Numbered from the stretch's first letter, positions 26,172-35,965 are shown. The stretch: 64,000 bases of DNA from Methanomicrobium mobile BP (GCF_000711215.1 NZ_JOMF01000007.1:62001-126000), one strand, 5' to 3'. Notes: generated from the letters alone by a model not told the origin. Translations and numbers: made by a program.

Positions 26172-29100
26172 TTGAAAGAGGTCGCAAGCAGCTATAATGC
26201 AAAAGAGGTGGAGGACGAGGTTCAGAAGTTCTGGACGGCGGAGGATACCTACAAAAAAGTAAAAGAATTGCGCAAGACGGGTCAGGATTATTTCTTCGTC
26301 GACGGACCGCCGTACACGACGGGAAACATCCATCTCGGAACCGCATGGAACAAGCTCATAAAAGATACGATCCTGCGCTATAAGCGCATGCAGGGCTTCA
26401 ATGTCTATGATCGCTCGGGCTACGACATGCACGGACTTCCGATTGAGGTCAGAGTCGAAAACCAGCTCGGATTCAAGTCGAAGAAGGATATCGAGGGCTA
26501 CGGCATCTCGAATTTCATCGAGACCTGTAAAGAGTTCGCGGTTACCAAACGTGACACAATGTCCGAGCAGTTCGAGAAACTGGGTATCTGGATGGACTTT
26601 AAAGATCCGTATCAGACCATAAAGCCCGAATTTATCGAAGCGGCATGGTGGACCATAAAGAAAGCCGACGAGAAGAAACTTCTCGAGACAGGTTACCGCG
26701 TGGTCAACTGGTGTCCGCGCTGCGAGACCGCGATTGCCGATTCCGAGGTTGAATACTGGGATGAGGAAGACCCGTCGATATATGTGAAATTCCCGATTAA
26801 AGACCGCGAAAACGAATATCTTGTCATCTGGACCACTACTCCGTGGACACTTCCCGCAAACGTGGCCGTTGCGGCGGGAAAGGATTTTGTCTACGCAAGG
26901 GTGGAGGCCGAGAAAGAGGATAAGAAGGAGATACTCTGGATTGCCGAGGCGCTCTGCGAGGATGTTCTTAAGAAAGGAAGATACACGAACTTCAAAGTCC
27001 TCGAGACGAAGACAGGCGCTGAGATTGCCGGCACGGAGTATTTCTCGCCGCTTGAGGAGGCGGTTCCCGTTCAGAAGACGGTAAATCACAGGGTTGTGCT
27101 TGCCGACTACGTGGAGCTAGACAATACCGGACTTGTCCATATCGCGCCCGGACACGGCTGGGACGACTACCTTGTCGGCGTCCGCGAGAAGCTTCAGATA
27201 CTCTGCCCCGTAGACGGCTCGGGTCACTTCACCGAAGATGCGGGCATATTCGCGGGTCTCTATGTCCGCGAGGCAAACGATAAGGTGATCGAGGCGCTCG
27301 GCGACTTCCTCCTGCGCAAGATGAAGATCACCCACCGCTACGGTCACTGCTGGAGATGCAAGACACCTATCATCAGCCGCGCCACTCAGCAGTGGTTCAT
27401 TGCGATCCCCAAGATCAAGGAGCAGCTTCTCTCCGAGATTGCGAAGGTCAAATGGTATCCCGAATGGGCGGGAAGTGCCAGATTCCACGATTTCATAGCC
27501 GACGCACGCGACTGGTGCATATCCCGTCAGAGATACTGGGGTATCCCCATCCCCGTCTGGAAATGCGACAAATGCGGCGAATACCATGTCTTCGGCACTA
27601 TGGCGGAGTTAAACGCGACCGCCGGATCAAACCTCACCGACCCGCACCGTCCTTATGTCGATGAGATTACATATCCGTGCCCGAAGGGTTGCGGCGGCAC
27701 CATGCGCCGTGTTGAAGATATATTCGATGTCTGGTTCGACTCGGCAATGGCTTCGTGGGCGACGGTCGGCTTCCCCGGAAAGACGGAAGACTTCGAGAGG
27801 CTGTGGCCCGCGGATTTCATCACCGAAGGTCAGGATCAGACCCGCGGCTGGTTCTATTCCCAGCTCGGGGCATCCGTGATTGCGTTTGACAAAGCGCCTT
27901 ATAAGAGCGTCCTCATGCACGGTTTCGCACTCGACAGCGAGGGCAGGAAGATGTCAAAGTCAATCGGCAATGTCGTCACGCCCGAAGAGGTCGTGGAGAA
28001 GGTAGGTATCGATGTTTTAAGGTTGTATATCCTTTCGTCGAGCGCACCGTGGGACGACCTGAAGTTCAACTGGGAAGGCGTCAAGACCACGAACCGCACG
28101 GCAAACATTCTCTGGAATGTCTACCGTTTCCCGCTCCCGTATATGATTCTCGACTCCTTTGAGCCGAAATGCACTGTGAGCGGCGTCTGGAACGGCGATT
28201 ATGTCCGCGAGAATATTGCGAAGATGCCGGATGAGGACAGATGGATTATCTCCCGCATCAATACTCTTTGCCGTGATGTAAGCGCGTTCACGGAGTCCGG
28301 CGAGCTTCACCGTGCGTCAAGAGCGATTCTCAACTGTATCCTTGAGGATATCTCGCGCTGGTATGTCCAGCTTGTCCGTTCAAGGATGTGGCTCGAGGAG
28401 GATGCCGTTGAGAAGATTCAGGCATACGAGACTATGTATTATGTCATGAGAAGGCTCTCCGGCGTAATGGCACCCTATGCCCCGCACCTTTCCGAGAAGA
28501 TCTATCGGAACCTCAGATGCGCTGGCGACCCCGCAAGCGTCCATATGCTCGACTGGTATGCCGGCGACGAGTCTCTCTGCGATGCCGAACTCGAGGCTGA
28601 GATGGCGGTTGTTCAGGCATTTGACGAGTCGGTTGCCGCCGCAAGACAGGACGGCAAGAGAAAACTGCGCTGGCCGGTCTCCGAGGTCTTTGTTCTCACG
28701 GATTCAAAGGTCGTCGAGGGCGCGGTCTCAAGGCTCGGCTATCTCTGTAAACAGCGTGCGAATGCAAGGAAGATAACGGTCGTAAACGGTCACTGGGACA
28801 GAATGGGCGTGAGCGTCGAGCCGAATATGCGTGCCATCGGTCCGGGATTCGGAAAGCAGGGTCCGCAGGTCAAAGCCGCAATCGAGGCTCTCGACGGCGC
28901 CGCAGCCGCGGCACTTAAGACCGAGCTTGCGTCGAAGGGCAGTGCCGTTCTCGGCGGATTTACGATTACCTCCGATCACGTGAAGTTCTCGGAGACGATG
29001 CCGGAGAACATCTTCCCTGCGGAAATGACCGATGCGACCGTCTGCGTGGACGTCACGCTCACCGAAGATCTCGAAGCCGAAGGATATGCCCGCGAGGTCA

Positions 29101-29345
29101 TAAGAAGACTTCAGGAGATGAGAAAGCAGGCAGGTCTCAATGTCGAGGATACGGTCAAGGTCGCAATGAGCGTCGCCGATGCGAGAGTCTCAAAGCTGAT
29201 TGAGTCCTGGAAGGACTCGATTGCCGGCGAGGTCCGTGCCGTTAAGATTGAGATGACTTCCGACTCCGGCGCCGTAAACGGCGGACTCGTTCAGGAATGG
29301 GATGTCGAGGGTATTGCCATGAAGATGGCGGTTACCCGCGCCTGA
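26172..29345 (+). CDS. ileS: Isoleucyl-tRNA synthetase
   Basis: A 1057-residue class I synthetase of normal archaeal length. The HIGH motif appears as NIHLGT (52-57) and KMSKS at 593-597. The CP1 editing domain lies between, with WTTTPWTLPANVAVA near 220. A C-terminal anticodon-binding and zinc region has several Cys pairs, among them CPRCE in the N-terminal half and CDKCGEY near 460. The TTG start is chosen because AGGGATCA stands a few bases before it and no ATG is available ahead of the conserved region. No T-box is expected in archaea and none is seen. Confidence 0.96.
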   Translation: MKEVASSYNAKEVEDEVQKFWTAEDTYKKVKELRKTGQDYFFVDGPPYTTGNIHLGTAWNKLIKDTILRYKRMQGFNVYDRSGYDMHGLPIEVRVENQLGFKSKKDIEGYGISNFIETCKEFAVTKRDTMSEQFEKLGIWMDFKDPYQTIKPEFIEAAWWTIKKADEKKLLETGYRVVNWCPRCETAIADSEVEYWDEEDPSIYVKFPIKDRENEYLVIWTTTPWTLPANVAVAAGKDFVYARVEAEKEDKKEILWIAEALCEDVLKKGRYTNFKVLETKTGAEIAGTEYFSPLEEAVPVQKTVNHRVVLADYVELDNTGLVHIAPGHGWDDYLVGVREKLQILCPVDGSGHFTEDAGIFAGLYVREANDKVIEALGDFLLRKMKITHRYGHCWRCKTPIISRATQQWFIAIPKIKEQLLSEIAKVKWYPEWAGSARFHDFIADARDWCISRQRYWGIPIPVWKCDKCGEYHVFGTMAELNATAGSNLTDPHRPYVDEITYPCPKGCGGTMRRVEDIFDVWFDSAMASWATVGFPGKTEDFERLWPADFITEGQDQTRGWFYSQLGASVIAFDKAPYKSVLMHGFALDSEGRKMSKSIGNVVTPEEVVEKVGIDVLRLYILSSSAPWDDLKFNWEGVKTTNRTANILWNVYRFPLPYMILDSFEPKCTVSGVWNGDYVRENIAKMPDEDRWIISRINTLCRDVSAFTESGELHRASRAILNCILEDISRWYVQLVRSRMWLEEDAVEKIQAYETMYYVMRRLSGVMAPYAPHLSEKIYRNLRCAGDPASVHMLDWYAGDESLCDAELEAEMAVVQAFDESVAAARQDGKRKLRWPVSEVFVLTDSKVVEGAVSRLGYLCKQRANARKITVVNGHWDRMGVSVEPNMRAIGPGFGKQGPQVKAAIEALDGAAAAALKTELASKGSAVLGGFTITSDHVKFSETMPENIFPAEMTDATVCVDVTLTEDLEAEGYAREVIRRLQEMRKQAGLNVEDTVKVAMSVADARVSKLIESWKDSIAGEVRAVKIEMTSDSGAVNGGLVQEWDVEGIAMKMAVTRA

Positions 29346-29405
29346 ATCCGAAAAAAAATCCGAAAAAATTGAAAAAAAGTTGGAAAAAAAATTGAAAAAT
29401 CAATT

Positions 29406-29436
29406 AAAAATATTTTTACTGTTTTTTACTTTTATT
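29406..29436 (+). terminator. T-rich terminator after ileS
   Basis: T-runs (five, six and five residues) about 60-90 bp after the ileS stop. The preceding stretch 29350-29400 is strongly A-rich, so it can serve the convergent Thg1 gene on the other strand. Confidence 0.5.
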
Positions 29437-29477
29437 ACATCGGTTTATTTGCTGTAGATCTGTCAGATATTCGTTAT

Positions 29478-30245
29478 TTATCGGTTTTTGGCTGCCCTGT
29501 CTTTTCCTTTTCCGATAAGGTTTTGTAAGTAGTTCACGCCTTCGGGTTCGCTGAACAGCGGCAGGTCTTCATCGCGCGATATGCGGCGGCGGGCGGTTTG
29601 GACTTCGACCTTCTCTATGGGGTTATAGCCCGTCTTGACGTATTCCTCGCGGAATATTATCGTGCCGCGTCTCTGCCATGCCGGCGTTTTTGACAGGTTT
29701 ATGCCGCGCTCATGCATCATCTCGTGCATTGCCGCGGATTTGGCGCCGTTTAGGACCTTCGCCGCCTTCTGCGGCGTCATGCCTTCGGTAATGAGGGCAT
29801 GCTGGCAGTATGCGTTCATGTGGTTCCTCCATGCCTCTTTCTGCCGCCAGGAGAAGTATTCCGCAATCACCGAAGGCTCTCCCGAGAGCATGACAATGCG
29901 GGAGTCGAATGACGCCGGCTTTGAAAGTCCCATTGTCAGACCGAATGCCGCTGCCGCGTATGAAGCCGCGACCGAGTCAATCTTTTCCACGCGCCCGCTG
30001 AAAGGCAGCGTTGAGAAGAAGATGCTTATTTCGTCGGAGAAAGTGTAGGCAAAGTCCGGTTCGAGTCCGCTGTCGCCGACAATCATCTCGCAGACCCTGC
30101 ACATGGCTTCGTTAAAGCGCGTGTCGTAGGGTTTTTCCAGCCGCAGTTCCGCCGTGAGCGTGTGAAACGCCCTTCCGTCGAGCCTGACGACTACGGGCGG
30201 CACTGCCGTAAGACTGCTGAATATCTCCCTATCCTTAACCGTCAT
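29478..30245 (-). CDS. thg1: tRNA-His guanylyltransferase Thg1 (Thg1-like 3'-5' polymerase)
   Basis: A 255-residue Thg1 that adds nucleotides 3'-5' to tRNA; in archaea it adds G-1 to tRNA-His or repairs 5' ends. The palm-domain metal ligands are visible in VVVRLDGRAFH (18-28) and TFSDEIS (about 68-74), and HMNAYCQHAL matches the tetramer contact region. The open frame continues upstream to 30320, but that part translates a tandem repeat, so ATG 30245 is taken. The tRNA-His at 45262-45334 lacks an encoded G-1 and would need this enzyme. Confidence 0.92.
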   Translation of the reverse strand: MTVKDREIFSSLTAVPPVVVRLDGRAFHTLTAELRLEKPYDTRFNEAMCRVCEMIVGDSGLEPDFAYTFSDEISIFFSTLPFSGRVEKIDSVAASYAAAAFGLTMGLSKPASFDSRIVMLSGEPSVIAEYFSWRQKEAWRNHMNAYCQHALITEGMTPQKAAKVLNGAKSAAMHEMMHERGINLSKTPAWQRRGTIIFREEYVKTGYNPIEKVEVQTARRRISRDEDLPLFSEPEGVNYLQNLIGKGKDRAAKNR

Positions 30246-30260
30246 GACCGATACTCCAAG

Positions 30261-30296
30261 ACTGCGTGTAACTCCGACACTGCGTGCAACTCCGAA
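30261..30296. repeat. 18-bp direct repeat upstream of thg1
   Basis: Two copies of ACTGCGTGTAACTCCGAC, differing at two positions, lie in tandem just before the thg1 start. They explain the apparent Val/Ser/Arg-rich N-terminal extension of the open frame. Confidence 0.75.
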
Positions 30297-30486
30297 CTCC
30301 GATGAACGGGGGCGCGTCAACAGCGTAAAAGCGCATAAAATGTATTCTTTCAGTGATACCCGAAAGTACCCCTGCGCACCCCCCGTGACACCTGCGGCGA
30401 ACTCTCCGTATCCGCACGCAAAAAATCAAAATTTTGCGAATTATAAAAAAATTCGCGTTATTCGGACGATATTTCTCGTAAGCTTC

Positions 30487-30747
30487 TCAGTCCGCGTCCT
30501 TTGCGGGGAACATGTTCGAGAAGTGTCTGATTATGATAATATCGCCGATTGATCTGATGATACGATACGGTATCTTAATGCCCTTGAATCCCTTAAGCTG
30601 AATGAGTTCGGGGTTTAATTCACTAACGGCGAGGAAATCTATCTTTTTTGAGTCGACGTTAAGTATTGCATCGTCAACAATGCCGACGCGGATTGCCTTC
30701 TCCGTGTAGACCTCCATCCCGAAAAGCTCAGTAACCTGTGTCTTCAT
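30487..30747 (-). CDS. PRC-barrel domain protein
   Basis: An 86-residue stand-alone PRC-barrel protein. The family pattern is clear in TELFGMEVYTEKAIRVG, the DAILN beta hairpin and KIPYRIIRSIGDIIII. PRC barrels occur in photosynthetic reaction centre H subunits and RimM; archaeal single-domain forms are common and lack an agreed function, though a link to RNA metabolism or division has been proposed. It is divergent from the site-2 protease gene across only 51 bp. Confidence 0.85.
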   Translation of the reverse strand: MKTQVTELFGMEVYTEKAIRVGIVDDAILNVDSKKIDFLAVSELNPELIQLKGFKGIKIPYRIIRSIGDIIIIRHFSNMFPAKDAD

Positions 30748-30760
30748 GATAACCAGTGAA

Positions 30761-30768
30761 GATATAAG
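30761..30768. promoter_or_regulatory. Shared bidirectional TATA-like box
   Basis: GATATAAG reads as CTTATATC on the other strand. It is centred about 18 bp from the PRC-barrel ATG and 34 bp from the protease ATG. It may drive both genes with short or no leaders. Confidence 0.35.
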
Positions 30769-30798
30769 ACTTGAAAGTTAAAAATATAATCCATCTGT

Positions 30799-31962
30799 AT
30801 GGGGGATTCTATAAAAATCGGATCGCTTGCGGGTGTGCCCGTAAGACTCCACATCACGTTTCTGCTGATTATTCCTGTCTTTTCGTATGTCATAGGAAAA
30901 GACATCACCTATACCGTAAGGTTGCTCGAGACGGTCTACGCAACCGGCGATCTCGACGTTTCCGTTCTGGCTGCGGGTTATACCCCGTATCTGCTCGGCG
31001 CCGCAGTCACTCTCTGTCTGTTTGCGGCGGTATTCCTCCATGAAATGGCGCATTGTCTGATAGCGATGAGATACGGTCACAGGGTCACCGAGGTTACTCT
31101 CATGCTCCTCGGGGGCATCTCGGTTATCGAGGACCACGGACGAAGCACGCCGAAGAGTGAGTTCTGGATATCGATATCGGGACCGGTTGCAAGTCTCTTA
31201 ATCGGCATCCTCTCGAGTGCGGTCGCATACGCCATTGTCGGATATACGCCGCTCCTGACCGGGAGTCCGATGACAGGTCTTATTCTCTTCTATATCTTCG
31301 GATATCTGGGGATTCTCAACGTATTCCTCTTCCTCTTCAATATGATCCCCGCTTTTCCGATGGACGGCGGCAGAATACTTCGCGGGCTTCTCTCCCTGAG
31401 ACTCCCGCACACCCGCGCCACAAAGATAGCATCCGACATCGGCAAGATTTTTGCCGTTTTATTTGCGGTCGCAGGTATAATCTGGCTGAACTTCCTTCTG
31501 ATTCTTATTGCCCTTTTCATCTATTTCGGAGCCGCACAGGAGAACTCAATGACCGAACTGAGCGAGCGGATAAAGGGCGTCAGAGTTACGGATGCGATGA
31601 ACGGCAATGTCACGTATGTCTATGACAGCGACCTCATCTGCGATGTTGCCGCAAAGCTTTCGTCCGAGATGGTCTCCGGCTGTCCCGTCATAAACGGAAT
31701 GGGGCACGTTGTCGGAATGATCTCGCGGAAAGAGGTTGACGGCGTATCGGGGGCGGATGCCTTCACGGTGACCGCCGGCGAGGTCATCACCGGCAATTTA
31801 TTCGGGGTAACCTCGGATGCCACGCTCTATGACGCGCTGGTTATGATGTCGGATAAGGATGTGGACATTCTTCCCGTCTTTGAGGGCACCGAGATAATCG
31901 GGCTTGTGAGCAGTACCTCGGTAATGCGGTATTCTCAGGAATTCGGCGAGATTACCGGTTGA
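30799..31962 (+). CDS. Site-2 protease family intramembrane metalloprotease with CBS domains
   Basis: A 387-residue membrane-embedded zinc protease. The zinc motif HEMAH (81-85) and the second motif NMIPAFPMDGG in a later helix are intact; six hydrophobic segments are visible. Residues about 255-387 form a CBS domain pair, which in related SpoIVFB-like proteases senses adenine nucleotides. Substrate unknown; membrane-bound regulators are typical. No Shine-Dalgarno precedes the ATG, consistent with a leaderless message. Its 3' end overlaps the convergent radical SAM gene by 11 bp. Confidence 0.92.
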   Translation: MGDSIKIGSLAGVPVRLHITFLLIIPVFSYVIGKDITYTVRLLETVYATGDLDVSVLAAGYTPYLLGAAVTLCLFAAVFLHEMAHCLIAMRYGHRVTEVTLMLLGGISVIEDHGRSTPKSEFWISISGPVASLLIGILSSAVAYAIVGYTPLLTGSPMTGLILFYIFGYLGILNVFLFLFNMIPAFPMDGGRILRGLLSLRLPHTRATKIASDIGKIFAVLFAVAGIIWLNFLLILIALFIYFGAAQENSMTELSERIKGVRVTDAMNGNVTYVYDSDLICDVAAKLSSEMVSGCPVINGMGHVVGMISRKEVDGVSGADAFTVTAGEVITGNLFGVTSDATLYDALVMMSDKDVDILPVFEGTEIIGLVSSTSVMRYSQEFGEITG

Positions 31963-33679
31963 AGTCCAGATATTCCGTGTAGAACTGAGTTCCGGCAACC
32001 TTCTCGAACTCGGCGGCATTTTTGTAGGGGCGCTTTACGAATACGTTCGTGCCCGTTTTCTTACCCATATTCGGGAGTTTTTTTATGACGGCATGACCTG
32101 CCGTATTGATGCGGAACGGTTTTTGAAATGCCGTGACCGAGCGGTATCCCCAGTCGGTTACAAAGAAGTCGCCGACCGTGCCTACCGGAAGTTCATAGGG
32201 GATGCCGATGAGAATCGGGTATGAACCGAGTTGTCTGGCAAAAGAGATGTTTCCCGAGACCTCGACGACGGCATCCGAGAGAATTGTTCCCTGCGGGAGC
32301 ACTCTCTTTAGCATGGGCAGATCGAATTTCTCGCGCACGGTCTCTTTGAACTGTTTGAAGCGCTTTGCGTGCAGACCTATGGTATTGTTTCCGTAGGCTT
32401 TCGTTCCTTCGAACGGCATCACCTGACGGATGTTTATGCGCCGCGTCATGAGTCCGTCGTCGAGGATGCGCCTCAGGAATTTCTCGTTTAAGTCATAGGT
32501 CTCTTCGGTCTCGCCGGCAAGGTTCGTCACGAAGTTGAGTCCCGGAAGGAGTTTAGGAACGCCGTTTCTGTCCCGTGTCGCACCCGCCCCGTTGATTATC
32601 TTCACGGCCGTGTAGACGTCGTCGGCATAGGCTTTCAGGTTGTTTGCCTCGACCACTGCCGGGTCTGCGCTCTCAAGACCAAGAGCCGCGGTGTCGCCGG
32701 CGGTGTTGTATGCGGCGATTGCTTCCAGCGCCGCCCTTGATTCGTCGGGATATGCCGCGATTGTGCAGGGGTTTATGTTGTCGATATGGAGGACTTTCAG
32801 TTCCGGCGCGCTCGCGCGTATTCCCGCGAAGAGCGCCTCAATCTTCTCCGGGCAGGGTTTGGCTACGCCCATATGCGAGCTTGCGCCGTATGCGAGGAGG
32901 TCGGGCTGCCTGCCGAGCCTGAAGTATCGTGCACCTGCGTTGTGCAGAGCCGCGACCTCCGCGGTTATGCCATCCTGCGTCCTGTATCTCGGCATTCCGT
33001 AAAGGAACTCGGTGCAGAACGCACAACCGCCGACCTCGGCGCGTGAACAGCCGCGTGCCGTCTCAAGTTCGCATATGACATGGGGGTATGACGGGTGGAG
33101 TTTAATTATGCCGCTTCCGAGTACGCTCCAGCGGTCAATGTTTCCGTATTCGAGCGTGCCGCGGATGATTCTGCCCTCAGTTGCATCCTTTGCATTTGGT
33201 ACATTCGCGCCGTCGGGGTCTTCGAGATATGTCTTAAGGTATCGGTTGAGGGCATCGGCGATCTCGCCGCCTAAGAGGCAGTCATAGAGGGAGTAGTCAT
33301 CGCTCTCCGCCTTCATGCCGCCGCCTGCCGCGTTTCCGAAGACTATCGGACCTCCGAGGACCTTCCGCGGTCTCTTCAGTGAAGAGGCAATGCGGTTTAT
33401 CTCGCCCGAGTCGGCAGGCGTTCCGCCGAGATATTTCCCGGGAACCGTGACTCCGGCTATGAAGATTAAGAGATCGCATCTCTCGATCCCGGGGAGAATG
33501 GCGGGGTCTTTGCGGAGCATGTCGATTGTGGCGTATTTTACCCCATAGCCGTTCCCGGCACAGACTCCCGCGCAGTATCTTACATACGGGGAGATGTAGG
33601 GCGGCACCCCGAGGCATGCGGGTTCGTCGACATAGCCGTCAAGAATGAATGCGTTTTTTGATGCGTTTCCTTTATCCAT
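31952..33679 (-). CDS. Radical SAM protein, archaeal COG1031-like family
   Basis: A 575-residue radical SAM enzyme. The cluster motif is RGCSRAEVGGCAFC, a C-x7-C-x2-C spacing instead of the usual C-x3-C-x2-C, as I recall for this archaeal family. A cobalamin-binding-like N-terminal region (1-190) precedes the SAM barrel (about 210-440), which has GLESADP and NFVTNLAGE. A C-terminal part includes an HhH-like segment (PNMGKKTGTNVFV). The reaction is unknown. It heads a leftward run after mptE and the DHH gene, 45 bp from mptE. Its end overlaps the convergent protease. Confidence 0.8.
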   Translation of the reverse strand: MDKGNASKNAFILDGYVDEPACLGVPPYISPYVRYCAGVCAGNGYGVKYATIDMLRKDPAILPGIERCDLLIFIAGVTVPGKYLGGTPADSGEINRIASSLKRPRKVLGGPIVFGNAAGGGMKAESDDYSLYDCLLGGEIADALNRYLKTYLEDPDGANVPNAKDATEGRIIRGTLEYGNIDRWSVLGSGIIKLHPSYPHVICELETARGCSRAEVGGCAFCTEFLYGMPRYRTQDGITAEVAALHNAGARYFRLGRQPDLLAYGASSHMGVAKPCPEKIEALFAGIRASAPELKVLHIDNINPCTIAAYPDESRAALEAIAAYNTAGDTAALGLESADPAVVEANNLKAYADDVYTAVKIINGAGATRDRNGVPKLLPGLNFVTNLAGETEETYDLNEKFLRRILDDGLMTRRINIRQVMPFEGTKAYGNNTIGLHAKRFKQFKETVREKFDLPMLKRVLPQGTILSDAVVEVSGNISFARQLGSYPILIGIPYELPVGTVGDFFVTDWGYRSVTAFQKPFRINTAGHAVIKKLPNMGKKTGTNVFVKRPYKNAAEFEKVAGTQFYTEYLDFNR

Positions 33680-33724
33680 TTTCCTGTATCTGCCCTTTAA
33701 CGCGGTATGGTGCGGATTTTCCGG

Positions 33725-34435
33725 CTAAATTCTGAAATCGAGGAGTGCCAGAAGGTCTCGCGCAATCATGAGTTTGCCGTGCTTCATGGGCACGACATCC
33801 TTATCGTCGAGGTCGAAACCGGCAAGCGTTATCTCCGCGGCACCGAGTTCGTCGGCGGCAAAGACTGCCCTGTCGCCGTCCGTAAACCCGCCGAAGTTGT
33901 AGACGCGCTCTATGGGTATGCTCTGGGTCGTGAGGACAAGCGGACCTTCGAATCGCGGTATCCAGCTCTTTAAAAGCGGCATGTTATCGCCGTGCGCGTG
34001 AACGACCATTATTGTTCCCGCGCGGTTCATCTCAAGAAAAGAGTCCTCGCAGCCGTCAAGATCGGTCGAGACTATGTCGGGACGTATCCCTTTTGAAAAG
34101 AGTCTGTCGGCGGCGGCATCCGCGGCAAAGATGACTTCGTCCGAGGATGATGGCGCATTGCCGGCATCTCCTGTTCCTGCTTCCGCTCCATTCCCCGTTC
34201 CCGCTACCTTACCTGCTCTGCCGATTCGTCTGCCGAGCCGCATATCCTCAAGAAGTGAGGGTGCATTGCCGCAGACCGTGACCTTTTTTCCGCAGACGGC
34301 GTCTTTCAAAACGGCAATATCGTCCTTATCCGTAAGGGAGCGTGCCAAAACAGCGGCATCTTCATCGCCGGTTCTGTCAAATCCGAAAAAATCGAGGATG
34401 TTTTTGTAATGGGGTTCCCATTCTTCAAACTTCAT
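33725..34435 (-). CDS. mptE: 6-hydroxymethyl-7,8-dihydropterin pyrophosphokinase, archaeal MptE
   Basis: A 236-residue enzyme of the DUF115/MptE family that transfers pyrophosphate to 6-hydroxymethyl-7,8-dihydropterin on the path to tetrahydromethanopterin. Motifs seen are VTVCGNAPSL (about 51-60), STDLDGCED (about 126-134) and VHAHGDN (about 146-152). A Gly/Ala/Ser-rich insert of about 28 residues near 75-100 is unusual for the family. It lies between the DHH-family gene and the radical SAM gene on the same strand, with gaps of about 50 bp. Confidence 0.88.
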   Translation of the reverse strand: MKFEEWEPHYKNILDFFGFDRTGDEDAAVLARSLTDKDDIAVLKDAVCGKKVTVCGNAPSLLEDMRLGRRIGRAGKVAGTGNGAEAGTGDAGNAPSSSDEVIFAADAAADRLFSKGIRPDIVSTDLDGCEDSFLEMNRAGTIMVVHAHGDNMPLLKSWIPRFEGPLVLTTQSIPIERVYNFGGFTDGDRAVFAADELGAAEITLAGFDLDDKDVVPMKHGKLMIARDLLALLDFRI

Positions 34436-34486
34436 TGCCGGGTCATGCCGCAGTCCGTATGTCGCATGTTATAATCGGTTTCAGGC

Positions 34487-35965
34487 TTACGCCTCATTCT
34501 TCTCTTCCTTTCCGAGACCTATCGTGTCGGTGAAGCGCTTTAATAACGGCTCGGCAATCAGGTTGAGAAGTTCTTCCTTGCTCTTGATGACCGAGAAGGA
34601 GTTGAGCGGTATCTTTGCCGCCGCCATGGTGGCATGTCCGCCCGCCTCGCCTATCTCCTCGAACGCCTCTTTCATGACGTTGCCGACATGCATCCTGATA
34701 TCCTTGTTTCTCGCCGATATCGTGATTGCGTCGTCACCGATTCCGTATGCGATTGCCGTGTTGATACCTTCGAGCTGAACGAGTAGGTCGGCTGCCTGCG
34801 GGATTACGTCGCGGTTCTTGACATATCCCACATTCGTGAAGAGATAACCGTTCTGCACCTTTCTGTTCTTTATCGCAAGTCCGAGAGCCTCTACGGTCTC
34901 GATTGACATGGACGGCGACGTAATCTTGTTGAGAAGCTCGTTGTCCGTGAGCGGGAGCAGGAATGCAGCGTAGTTAAGGTCCTGCGGCGTCGTGTTCCTT
35001 GAGAAGTCGCGGGTATCTGCGCGGATACCGTAGAGAAGAGCGGTTGCCACCTTCTGATCGACCAGAATATCGAGTTCCTGCAGATACTGCGTGAGGATAC
35101 TTGCCGTCGCGCCCATTCCCGGTCTTATATCAACGAAATGAACACCGCGGTTCTCTTCTTCCATTATCTTGTGGTGGTCGATGATGATGTCGACCTTGGT
35201 ATCGGGCGGGAGGAAGTTGTTTACGCCCGCGGCGGAAGAGTCGACTATCGCGATGTAATTGCATTCTTTGAGAGTTTCTTCGACATTGTCTTCCGTTATC
35301 CTCTGAAGCTGAATGTCGAGGAGCGTGACGAATGCGCGGTTTTCCTGATGACCTATCTTGCCGTCGTAGATAATCTTGCATGAGAGCTTGCCGCCGGACG
35401 CCTCTTTTCCGATTACGCAGAGCGCCATTGCGCTTGAGATTGCGTCGGGGTCGGGGTTCGTGTGAAGGATGATTCCCATTGTTCCTTCGCAGTCCGAGAG
35501 ATAGTGGTAGAGCTTTCTTGCAAGCCTTGAGGAGTGCAGTCTCCTCATAGTGTGAACCGCGGTCTTTGCATAGACTTCCTGAGGATATAAAGCGGCATCC
35601 GCGCCCGCCTGCTCAAGGAGCGATAGGCTCAGTCTGTCCAGCGCTCTTACAATTACATATGCCGAGGGGTGAACTTCTTTCACTCTTCGGACCGCATCCA
35701 GATTTGCGTTCTTGTCGTTGGAAAGGATGAATACCACTTCGGGTATGGGCAGTATCTCGAATATTGTCGGGTCGGCTATATCGTAGACCAGTGCCTCGTA
35801 GTTCTGATCTCTCAGATCATTGACTCTTTTGGGATCGTGGTCAATTATGAGAATCGGCTCGTCGTCGTGTGCCAGTTCTTCGAGGACGTTGTAGCCGCTG
35901 CTTCCGCATCCGAGGATCATATACTTGACTCGATCGGATGATCGATTTGGCAGATTATCAGGCAT
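34487..35965 (-). CDS. TrkA-N/DHH-DHHA1 phosphoesterase
   Basis: A 492-residue cytoplasmic protein with an N-terminal Rossmann-type TrkA-N domain (GCGSSGYNV at 19-27, IIDHDP as ribose-binding acidic end) followed by a DHH phosphoesterase. The metal motifs NPDPDAISS (about 170-178), DSSAAG and DHH (about 270-272) are present, and GGHATMAAA near 440 is the DHHA1 substrate loop. Relatives cleave nanoRNA or cyclic dinucleotides; the domain join suggests regulation by NAD(H) or another nucleotide. Exact substrate is unknown. Confidence 0.87.
   Translation of the reverse strand: MPDNLPNRSSDRVKYMILGCGSSGYNVLEELAHDDEPILIIDHDPKRVNDLRDQNYEALVYDIADPTIFEILPIPEVVFILSNDKNANLDAVRRVKEVHPSAYVIVRALDRLSLSLLEQAGADAALYPQEVYAKTAVHTMRRLHSSRLARKLYHYLSDCEGTMGIILHTNPDPDAISSAMALCVIGKEASGGKLSCKIIYDGKIGHQENRAFVTLLDIQLQRITEDNVEETLKECNYIAIVDSSAAGVNNFLPPDTKVDIIIDHHKIMEEENRGVHFVDIRPGMGATASILTQYLQELDILVDQKVATALLYGIRADTRDFSRNTTPQDLNYAAFLLPLTDNELLNKITSPSMSIETVEALGLAIKNRKVQNGYLFTNVGYVKNRDVIPQAADLLVQLEGINTAIAYGIGDDAITISARNKDIRMHVGNVMKEAFEEIGEAGGHATMAAAKIPLNSFSVIKSKEELLNLIAEPLLKRFTDTIGLGKEEKNEA

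Noticed and set aside
30235-30429. 64-codon minus-strand frame before thg1
   Set aside because: Overlaps the thg1 start in another frame, is Cys/Arg-rich and without any support.
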